Below, one piece after another: positions 29,316 through 37,295 of a stretch of 64,000 nt of DNA. The DNA lies in NCBI GenBank assembly GCA_030560485.1, contig JAKTTS010000008.1, positions 1-64,000 of the forward strand, given 5' to 3'. A program made the translations under genes and the position numbers. The notes under the pieces were generated by a model that was given only the letters and a program-made list of their open reading frames with translations, made no database searches and was not told the DNA's origin. Source of the stretch: Ascoidea tarda (nom. inval.). Its lineage: Eukaryota > Ascomycota > Saccharomycetes > Ascoideales > Ascoideaceae. Each line of letters begins with the position of its first letter. Position 1 is the first letter of the stretch.

Positions 29316-30830
29316 CTATATAATAAACGATTCAGAATCATATGTTGTCTTCTTATAAAGTGGTACTCTGAAATATGATAGTTTGTTAGGTTGCAGTTTA
29401 AGCTTTTTTATATGCTCTCTTTGTTGAATTATTGTTAAAAATTTAAAATTCCTCTCCACCAACTGATTATTTAAATTCTTTGGAAGGTAAAAATTTTCGC
29501 CATATGTTTGTAACTCTTTATATGAAAAACCTTTAATGTCATCTGTTTTATAAATTATTAAACCGTCAAGATTCTCATTATCATTATTTAAGTTTTTGTT
29601 ACAGCTTTCAACATTTACTACTCCATTTGAATGAGAAGAATCATTACAGGCACTATCATCTAGAACGTCATTTGATGCCCTACCATTGTTATTTAAAAAA
29701 AAATCATGAAAATTTTTGTCTAAAGCCTGCAAAACTTTTTTTTCAAATAAATTCACAAATTCATAATAATTCTTAAACATGTAATCTTTATCATTAGAGA
29801 AGTCATTATTATTGTCATTATTGTTATTTTTAACTTTATTTGTCTCATCGTTATTGGATAGATCATCGTTATCTAAAATTTTTAAATCGAATTTCAATTT
29901 GTTTTCATTTAAAAACCAATAAAAATAATTATAATTAAAATACTTATAGTCATAATAATTTTGAAAGATATAAGAACTCATTGGTTTAATATCGAAATAA
30001 TAAAAATTTATTCCATGAATCGGCATTGAACCAATTTCTTCCATTTCTATATAAATTTCATTTAATGAATGATTCAAATTATCATTTTCAACTTTAAATT
30101 TTCCCAAGTTTAATACAACAATCTTATTCTTAGGCATTAGTTCATCAATGTTATTCGATAGATAAAAAGTTGATATCAATTTTTTAATATCATCGTCATC
30201 ATTATTTGATTTAATTTTATTGAAAATTTGAAATTTTATTGTACCTAAACCAAAGTTATAGTTCTTTATAGATACAGCGAGATTTAAGGTGTAATAACCA
30301 TTCGATAAAAAAATTGATTTTTGAAAAGTAAAAGAATGAATTCGATTGAAAGACATGATATTTTTGGATTGGTGATATTTGTAATTTAACGAGGTAAAAT
30401 TGTTATCAAATTTTTGTATTGAAGTAAAATCGTTTATATGAAAAAAAAATTTAGGAGATTTTAGCAATGAATATATAATGGGCCAAGAATCAGAGATAAA
30501 TTCGATTTGAGTTATATCCAACTCTGGTTCTCCATTATTGCACCTGTTATTTCCAACTATCTGACTTTGATAGCTTGATAATTTCAAAGCTCTTGCAACA
30601 AGAGACCTTTGGCAAAATCTAACAGAATCTAAAGATTTTATATAGGAAATCAAAGGAATCAACGAGTTTTTTATTATACTAAAGATTCCAACAGAAAATT
30701 CATTAATGAGATGCTTTTGATAAAGTTGATGGTAAAGTATGTAATAGTAAGTGCTTGTTAATTTCAACACTGGGGCTTGTGAAATGATTTGAAGCTGGAT
30801 TTCCAAGGGTAAGTCAGTGATTTTAAGCAT
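29316..30830 (-). CDS. F-box-like protein with possible PP2-like beta domain
   Basis: A 504-residue protein. It opens MLKITDLPLEIQLQIISQAP, then LKLTSTYYYILYHQLYQKHL, a convincing F-box pattern of the kind that binds Skp1. The middle third (SIFLSNGYYTLNLAVSIKN, then VVLNLGKFKV, NEIYIEMEEIGSM, HGINFYYFDIKPM) has the rhythm of the PP2-like lectin fold found after F-boxes in plants and some fungi; this second call is inference. An Asn/Asp-rich segment and a basic C-terminus follow. The frame is open about 48 codons further upstream without an ATG, so 30830 is the start. An adaptor of an SCF ubiquitin ligase is the likely role. I cannot name a yeast orthologue. The next gene upstream ends 140 bases away. 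Confidence 0.68.
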   Translation of the reverse strand: MLKITDLPLEIQLQIISQAPVLKLTSTYYYILYHQLYQKHLINEFSVGIFSIIKNSLIPLISYIKSLDSVRFCQRSLVARALKLSSYQSQIVGNNRCNNGEPELDITQIEFISDSWPIIYSLLKSPKFFFHINDFTSIQKFDNNFTSLNYKYHQSKNIMSFNRIHSFTFQKSIFLSNGYYTLNLAVSIKNYNFGLGTIKFQIFNKIKSNNDDDDIKKLISTFYLSNNIDELMPKNKIVVLNLGKFKVENDNLNHSLNEIYIEMEEIGSMPIHGINFYYFDIKPMSSYIFQNYYDYKYFNYNYFYWFLNENKLKFDLKILDNDDLSNNDETNKVKNNNNDNNNDFSNDKDYMFKNYYEFVNLFEKKVLQALDKNFHDFFLNNNGRASNDVLDDSACNDSSHSNGVVNVESCNKNLNNDNENLDGLIIYKTDDIKGFSYKELQTYGENFYLPKNLNNQLVERNFKFLTIIQQREHIKKLKLQPNKLSYFRVPLYKKTTYDSESFII

Positions 30831-30970
30831 TTTGGAGTTCGAATAGTCTTGGTGATATAAAAAAAACCAACTAGATAATGAATAAACAGAGCCAGAATTG
30901 CAAAACAACTGGTAAAAAGGGAAAAAAACATCAAATTTAAATCTAAAATCGAAGAAAATTGTAAGTTCGA

Positions 30971-32182
30971 TCACGTGGAACCGGCGTAAATAGTAAACAA
31001 AATCTTAAAAACCGAGATTGACGTTTTTGCTGCTTCTGCTTCTTCTGCTTCCTGAGAGGAAAGAGGAAATGTGTTTTTGAACCTGATTCGAGAGAGTGCC
31101 TCAAAACTGATAAGCGCGTCTGTGGAAGTGGTGGTTTTGTTGTTTTCAGTAGAGTTACTGTTGGAATTGCTAGCACTGGGGTGGTTCAGGATGGTGAAGT
31201 AGTTGTTCGATAATTTGATGATGTTTAATTTACTGAAGGAGATGCTTGTGTAGAAATTCAAATGGCTGTAAATAGATTCAAGAATGTTTAAGTCGTTTTT
31301 CTTCTTGCTTATCTGACGATAATTATCCACAAAAACTTTCAAGTCCTTTTGTGAGATTTGTATGGTAATGTTGTTCAAGGCATTTGAAATTGTTGGGGTT
31401 TTATACACAATGTCCAAGTTTCCAAACTTTTCATATAGCCGATTGTTATTTTGGCTATTCTGGTTATAGAGATGGATAAAATTATAATCTAAAATATCGT
31501 TTAACAAACTTTTCAACCACTTAGAATCAATCTCAAAAGGTTTTAATTGATATGCTTTAATCATTTTCCCTTTTTTTCTATTATTGGAGTTGTCCTTATC
31601 TGTAGTTAAATGTTTTGCTATCCATTTTAAAAACAACACATTAAATTCTCTTAGTGTGGTTTTAGTCAAAACAATTGTTTTTTTTTTATCATTAACTTTG
31701 AAATTGGATTGAATAAAAAAAAATAGCTGATTTTTGATTTGAATTCTTTGGGGAAACTTGAAAACTAAATAACTCATAATGAATTTTTTATTGCTATTAT
31801 TATAATGACCAAAAATCTGGGATAGTTCGTTTGAAGTAAATTCGCTATTCATATTGATAATCTCTTGTTTGAACAAAATTTTTATTTCATTTTTCATATC
31901 TCCCCAATTAATAAGATCATTGTTGCTTCGATTATTAGTCCTTGCCTCATTGAAATTCAAATTCATTTTATAATTATAACTGAACACTGAACTAGAAAGT
32001 AAACTGAAATCATCTTGATTCTTTATGATGTCTATTAATATCGGCTCAAATAGATCTCTTAGACTACTTATGAAGTTTCCCTCTTGGCTTTCATTTTTAA
32101 TATCAAAATCATTGTGATTTAAAATTGGCAAATTTGTTCCTTCATATAGCTTGAAAGTGTTATCGACGAGTAGTTTGGCCAT
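30971..32182 (-). CDS. Unrecognised 403-residue protein
   Basis: A clear ATG-to-stop frame encoding a Lys/Asn/Ile/Leu-rich soluble protein that starts MAKLLVDNTFKLYEG. Predicted secondary structure by eye is mixed, with helices such as SSLRDLFEPILIDII and beta-like patches such as NYFTILNHPS. Near the C-terminus are a Ser/Asn/Thr run and an Ala/Glu stretch (SQEAEEAEAAKTS). I see no membrane segment, signal or catalytic motif and do not recognise the family. I considered a kinetochore protein of the Chl4/CENP-N kind and found no match. The TGA stop overlaps a CACGTG motif at 30972-30977 in the short gap to the F-box-like gene. Confidence 0.72.
   Translation of the reverse strand: MAKLLVDNTFKLYEGTNLPILNHNDFDIKNESQEGNFISSLRDLFEPILIDIIKNQDDFSLLSSSVFSYNYKMNLNFNEARTNNRSNNDLINWGDMKNEIKILFKQEIINMNSEFTSNELSQIFGHYNNSNKKFIMSYLVFKFPQRIQIKNQLFFFIQSNFKVNDKKKTIVLTKTTLREFNVLFLKWIAKHLTTDKDNSNNRKKGKMIKAYQLKPFEIDSKWLKSLLNDILDYNFIHLYNQNSQNNNRLYEKFGNLDIVYKTPTISNALNNITIQISQKDLKVFVDNYRQISKKKNDLNILESIYSHLNFYTSISFSKLNIIKLSNNYFTILNHPSASNSNSNSTENNKTTTSTDALISFEALSRIRFKNTFPLSSQEAEEAEAAKTSISVFKILFTIYAGST
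30972..30977. promoter_or_regulatory. E-box CACGTG
   Basis: Part of ATCACGTG, 142 bases upstream of the F-box-like gene start. Two other CACGTG sites in the window are also preceded by AT. Confidence 0.35.
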
Positions 32183-32350
32183 TTATCTGTTCATTGTAAT
32201 ATTAGTTGTTTATCACTTTTTTTTGCTTAGGACATTTTCAGATTCCAGACCAAGTCGAAAGAGAGTGGTCGGGTCAAATTTCCGAGGGCGTTGAGATAAA
32301 AACCGAAAAATATTTATTAGTGCTATATAATGCTATGGGTAACTCTATCT

Positions 32351-32403
32351 TACCAGATTTACCAGATTCACCAGATTTACCAGATACACCAGATTTACCA
32401 AAT
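32351..32403. repeat. 9-base ACCAGATTT-type tandem repeat
   Basis: About six imperfect copies in the gap between ISA2 and the unknown gene. A plus-strand frame through it reads Leu-Pro-Asp repeats but has no proper start and is probably not a gene. Confidence 0.8.
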
Positions 32404-32481
32404 CCAATAATGTCATTAATGTTTTCGCAATCTTATAATTTTAAAATTTCTTTCATATCTGTGCTTTGTCCTTTGAAATAC

Positions 32482-33312
32482 TTATGATTCGCTGCTAAGT
32501 TTTTCAAAGTCAACGTCAAAACTCGATCCACAACCACAGCTGGAAGTTGTATATGGACTGTTAACGACTTTGAATTGACTTCCAATTAACTCATGGACAT
32601 AATCAATAGTGGACTCTTTTAAAATTTCCAAACTGGATTTATCGATTATTACTTTCGCTCCGTCTCTGAGAAATATTGAGTTTTCAGTATTAACTAATTC
32701 CATATTATCGCCATTGACATCACTCTGTGCTGTAATCAATTTTTCTTCTTTTAAATTTACCAAGGACAATATATATTGAAATCCATGACAACCACCACTT
32801 TCAACGTTGATCTTCAAGGCCAAATTTGGCGAGTTATCAGTTATCATGATTTCGTTTAATTTTTTCGACGCAAGTTGAGTTATCCCAACTTTTAATAATT
32901 TATTTGAGTCGTCATATATTGGGTTTATTATTTTAGTTTGATGGAATAAATCACCTCTATCTTCAAACAAGGTGTTTTTCTTTTTATTTTTAGTGACTAT
33001 GGGATTGCTGCTGCTGTTGTTGTTATCATTTCGGTTAATATTGGCCTCATTATTGTTATTAATTTGATTATCAGAATTCAGTATCGAGTTTTTATTGGAA
33101 ACTTCGATATTATTTGAGCTTGAATTCAAATTTGAGCTTATCGTTGTTGTGTATAATCGATTGTTTATTATAGTTGATCTCATCGAATGAGTATTTGATA
33201 GTTTATAGGTAACGAGTGATCTCTTGCAAATGTAATTTGGAAAAACATTATTTTTATAATGTTTGGATCTCATTATTGTTTTGAATATTAAAGAGCGAGT
33301 GCTGTAGTTCAT
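32482..33312 (-). CDS. ISA2: Isa2, A-type iron-sulfur assembly protein
   Basis: A 276-residue mitochondrial protein. With Isa1 and Iba57, yeast Isa2 helps form [4Fe-4S] clusters for aconitase, lipoate synthase and other matrix enzymes. The conserved A-type domain covers about residues 140-270: GITQLASKKLNEI, ESGGCHGFQY with C175, and SCGCGSSF with C259 and C261, the three cluster ligands. The phrase GSSFDV is typical of Isa2. The N-terminus is basic and Ser/Thr/Asn-rich as expected for a mitochondrial presequence, followed by an Asn-rich linker, which makes the protein longer than the yeast one. Confidence 0.95.
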   Translation of the reverse strand: MNYSTRSLIFKTIMRSKHYKNNVFPNYICKRSLVTYKLSNTHSMRSTIINNRLYTTTISSNLNSSSNNIEVSNKNSILNSDNQINNNNEANINRNDNNNSSSNPIVTKNKKKNTLFEDRGDLFHQTKIINPIYDDSNKLLKVGITQLASKKLNEIMITDNSPNLALKINVESGGCHGFQYILSLVNLKEEKLITAQSDVNGDNMELVNTENSIFLRDGAKVIIDKSSLEILKESTIDYVHELIGSQFKVVNSPYTTSSCGCGSSFDVDFEKLSSES

Positions 33313-33599
33313 TTTCGAGGCAAGTATGGTAGGATTATGGCGAGATTATGGCAGTGTTATTGAGATGTGATGATGATAGAGTAGATTAAGATTGATAAAA
33401 AGCGATGTCTTTGATTGCAGATAAATTTATATTAGAGCATTAGTAATTTTTAATATGGGAAAAACGATTGAACAGTTTAAGCCGATAAAAAACGGGTAAT
33501 GAATTTCCAGATCCGGAATTGCTTTCCGTGCCAGTGTGCTGTTTTCAAAGGTTTCTGTTTTAAGAGGGGGGTTGGAGATTTTCGTGATTTTGATGACAT

Positions 33600-35129
33600 T
33601 TAACTAACTAAAGGAATAAATACATAACTAAATAAGCTACCAGATGCTAATCCGATACTTAAAAAAACGGTGCTGAAGCCACCAGCAGCTTCTTTTTCAT
33701 AGTCATTATCGAATTTGGTTGAAATATTCATAAAACAATTTGAGCACAAGTGACCATTGGTGAAACCGAATAAGAATTGAATCAAGAGATAAAAAAAGTC
33801 GCTTTTAATTTTGAAGTTGTTTAAATTTTGATTTTTTTTAATATTGCATAAAAAGAAAATTGGAATAAAAAAAATCCTTAAAGTTGAGTAAATTAATAGG
33901 AGTTGTTGGTTATTTAATTGAAATGTTTTATACCCAGAAAAGATTCTTCCAGATAAATCGCCAATATTCCAAATGCAATAAGCTATTGGAATAAAAATTT
34001 TGGGATTTGTGAGTTTTAAATTATTATCTTGATTAAAACTTTCAATATTTGATGCAAAGACTGGAAAGACTAGAGATATTGAAAAAGTGATTACGATTGT
34101 TGAAACAATGTAATTTAATTTTTTCCACAACAAAATAAAAGGAACTTTTTTTTTTTGACTGTAATTGTTGTTGTTATTATTATCATCATCAATGGTATTG
34201 TCGACCAGTGATGTATTTTCCAAGGGCGTGTAATCTGAATCGTGGTCTTTATTAAAAATAGGAAATTTTATTATTGAGGAATAAGAAGATAAGATGGCGA
34301 ATAAGCAGATAAAAGTTGCGGTTAGAAAGTAAAACATAACGCTATAGTTTTTTTCAATTTCTTTATTTGGATGATTATCATCGTTATCAATGGATTGATC
34401 AGTTTTAAGGCTCTTTATGTCGATTAATAAAGTGGAAATGATTAAGGTTATTGAAGGTAATACTCCAGCTATGGCTTGACCGACCAATACAGCTTGAGCA
34501 TAAATGGGACCTAAAACATTAGCAATTGAAAATGTACCATTTTGTTCAAAGCACACACCAATTGCACTTGAAACGATCAAGAACAATAGTAAATTAAAGA
34601 AGAATAGTTGATTGACATTCAAGAAGGATATGGTAGTGATGGCTAAAATTAGGAAAATAAAGAAATTTAATAAATTCCCGATAATTAATCTTTTATAATA
34701 GTTTGCATTCTTTTGTAGATTGGATAAAATGAAATTGAAAATTAAAGACGTTATAGTAGAGATTGACATCATTACAGATGAGTATATCTTTCCCAATACT
34801 GGATGATTGGTGTTAGAGAACCGAAAGGAATAGTACTGTGAGGCAGATAGAAAACAATTCCATGGCCACAATATCGATACACCAATTATGATGAAGGAGT
34901 AGTATCTTAGTTGGAACAAGTTTATCTTTATGAACTTGTACTGGAAAACTATGACCTGGCTTTCCTTATCACTTGAATCAGCTAAAGAATCAGAGCTAAC
35001 TGCGTTGTTTGGGCCCAAGGGAGAAGAAAGAAAATCGGATCTCTCGTTGAGACTGCCATCAGCATTGTTCAAAAGGAAAGCGTCTGATTGTTCAGAGGAG
35101 TTGTCGAGAAGCTTTGAGCTGGCCTTCAT
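33600..35129 (-). CDS. FUN26: Fun26-type nucleoside transporter (ENT family)
   Basis: A 509-residue equilibrative nucleoside transporter. Yeast Fun26 lies in the vacuolar membrane and moves nucleosides and nicotinamide riboside. The hallmark ILWPWNCFLSASQYY occurs in the first membrane segment, and the final segments carry FGFTNGHLCSNCFM. I count about eleven hydrophobic segments with a polar, Asn-rich central loop (DDDNNNNNNYSQ) in the usual place. The acidic Ser-rich N-terminus lies before the first segment and contains a dileucine-like LLNNADG. The start is the ATG at 35129 (MKASSKLL), since the frame upstream has no ATG. Confidence 0.93.
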   Translation of the reverse strand: MKASSKLLDNSSEQSDAFLLNNADGSLNERSDFLSSPLGPNNAVSSDSLADSSDKESQVIVFQYKFIKINLFQLRYYSFIIIGVSILWPWNCFLSASQYYSFRFSNTNHPVLGKIYSSVMMSISTITSLIFNFILSNLQKNANYYKRLIIGNLLNFFIFLILAITTISFLNVNQLFFFNLLLFLIVSSAIGVCFEQNGTFSIANVLGPIYAQAVLVGQAIAGVLPSITLIISTLLIDIKSLKTDQSIDNDDNHPNKEIEKNYSVMFYFLTATFICLFAILSSYSSIIKFPIFNKDHDSDYTPLENTSLVDNTIDDDNNNNNNYSQKKKVPFILLWKKLNYIVSTIVITFSISLVFPVFASNIESFNQDNNLKLTNPKIFIPIAYCIWNIGDLSGRIFSGYKTFQLNNQQLLLIYSTLRIFFIPIFFLCNIKKNQNLNNFKIKSDFFYLLIQFLFGFTNGHLCSNCFMNISTKFDNDYEKEAAGGFSTVFLSIGLASGSLFSYVFIPLVS

Positions 35130-36576
35130 CTTGATAGCAGCAGAACAAAGAAGCACAAGCAGCAAAAGCTGAGCTCTGCTTGAGCTGCCTCTGTTATCTC
35201 TGCAGCATCGGCAGTCCGATAGTGGTCAGCTGACTTTGGAGAACCACCGTGCAAATCCGTTTCCGTGTCCGCTTCTCACCGTGCGCGCAGAAGGATGCAC
35301 CCATGTTTGAAGTGCGCCATTTACGACTGCACATTTTGGGACAACCCCTTCGTGGCACGTTCTTCCACGTCCGTCCGGTTGGACAACCATTCTCGTGCTC
35401 ATTGCAGCTGTAGCTTTGAAAAAACCAACTGGATCTTGCCAGACGCCAGACTAATGTTGTTTCCAAGCGCCATCCACGACGATCCGAAACCAAATGCCCA
35501 TGTTCAAGAGTCATGGAAAGAAAGACCAGCGAGATTTAGCGAAAATCGCAGGTTTCAAAGATTTCCATTTCCATTTCCAAAGCAGCAAAATTAGAATTCA
35601 CCGTTTTAATCATGCAAAGTGAAATGCGATACTCACGATTTTCACAGCATTTACGACATTCCATCTGGCTGTTATTCATGTGTGGAATCCTTTTCTAGAT
35701 CGCTAATGAGAAAATCTTTTCTGAGGTAGCCCAAGAACCAAATTTCATAAAACCACCACAGCTCGAGCAATTCGCAGAGCTTTCAAGCTCAGGAAGTCAG
35801 AAAACCCAAGGCATCCATGGTATCAGTAGCCTAGCATTTCAGAAAAATCACTGAAAAGTGGTCTTTTGCTTATTTTGTTTTTCCTGGTTTGAATACCTCT
35901 GTTTCAACCATCACTTGCACAGCAAGAAAAACGATATAAACTTATGCCTTGCAGCTATTCATCCTGAAATCGCTCATTATTTTCCTGCTTCCGGTCTTTC
36001 TTTTTATTGATTTCGTAACTCAATAGAGATGAATTTATTTCTTGTTGGGTCAATTGAACGAGCTATTGCCCATCGATAAAATAGTTTCAATAGCCCACAA
36101 GATATCATCTGTTTTTAGTCAACTTTTTGCGTCACTCTCCTCCCATCACCTCAATCACTTCGAGTGATTATCGCTTCCAAGCTGGACAAGCTGATCAAGC
36201 TAACAAGTCTGAACAACAATTACGGGCCACAAATCAATGGCAGCAGAATACCATCTGCTGTATCACTAAGGGCAAATCTGCTTACAACCTTCGCTCTTCA
36301 GATTCAGAGTAGGTGTTAAAGACGATCTGGAATCTTCCTCTCACTCTGGACGACACCCACGGTTGTGCAACCTTTTGCAGCCGTTGATCTGCTTTTGCCT
36401 CCAACTTTCGCTGTGAACTAACGTACTTTTGCCCTGTTTCAAGCGCAACATCTGGCCCCGTTTAGACTCAACCACCATATCTGTATTCCTGAACTTAATA
36501 AAATCACTTCAATATCAGTGCAAGACTTCTTCGGTCTTCGGTGAAATTGTGAACATCAGGAAATCTGAAAATCAAA

Positions 36577-36608
36577 TTATTTATTTATGAGCGTCGATAA
36601 ATAAATAA
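36577..36608. repeat. Perfect 12-base inverted repeat with 8-base loop
   Basis: TTATTTATTTAT, loop GAGCGTCG, ATAAATAAATAA. It forms an AT-only stem with a GC-rich loop. Confidence 0.8.
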
Positions 36609-36860
36609 CAAAGTAAAATCAATATGTATGCTGAACAAATTTGCAATTTGCAATGACTACTAAGATTGAATCATTGAAATGAGTAAAGTCACAACAAAAT
36701 GTTAAGGAAAAAGAAAAACAAATATTTAAAAAATTGTAAAAAAAATAGATTATATGTAAATATAGTCATATAGTTATGTGTAAAGAAATAAAGAGGAGGT
36801 AATATGTAATGTGTGATGTGTAAAATGTAATATCTAAAAAAAAGAAACAATCCAACAATC

Positions 36861-36895
36861 AAACAAATAAACAAATAAACAAATAAACAAATAAA
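36861..36895. repeat. AAACAAAT 8-base tandem array
   Basis: About four copies in the 3' region of the velvet gene. Confidence 0.8.
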
Positions 36896-37020
36896 TTAAA
36901 TAATAAATTAAATTAAAAATTAAAATAAAAATAAAGCTTTAAACAAAAACAAAACAACATGGATGAAAAAAAATTTGATATTGTCTCACAAAAAAAAAAT
37001 GTTTTTCAATTACATAAAAT

Positions 37021-37077
37021 AAAAACTAAATAGAAAAATAAAAACTAAATAGAAAAATAAAAACTAAATAGAAAAAT
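37021..37077. repeat. 19-base tandem repeat, three copies
   Basis: Three exact copies of a unit starting AAAAACTAAATAG, in the 3' region of the velvet gene. Confidence 0.88.
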
Positions 37078-37295
37078 AAAACCAAAGTAAGAATCCCCTT
37101 TGTGACTGAAAACAATTGTTGGCCTAGTTAGCATTTGCTTTTCTGATTTTTTATTGATTTTTTTTTTTTGTTTATTTATCTGTACTTCCTGCAAAATGTT
37201 TTTTTTAGATTTTTTTTTTGTTTATTTAAAAATGAAAATATAATACAATTGTAAATTCAATTTAAAATCCAATTTCTTTTTCTTTCTTGACGGTA

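Larger units (their letters stand above)
35130..37295. promoter_or_regulatory. FUN26 upstream region and velvet-gene 3' region
   Basis: A 2.2 kb stretch between two leftward genes. The FUN26-proximal part (about 35130-35560) is GC-rich. The middle (35600-36500) is mixed and lacks any frame that looks real. At 36577-36608 is a perfect hairpin. The part next to the velvet gene is very AT-rich with an 8-base AAACAAAT array (36861-36895) and three 19-base units (37021-37077). No RNA gene was recognised. Confidence 0.5.

Noticed and set aside
32206-32487. Plus-strand frame with Leu-Pro-Asp repeats
   Set aside because: The repeat comes from a 9-base DNA tandem array, there is no ATG at its start, and it runs into the ISA2 3' end.
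36127-36312. A 61-codon frame upstream of FUN26
   Set aside because: It has no ATG and no similarity to anything I know.
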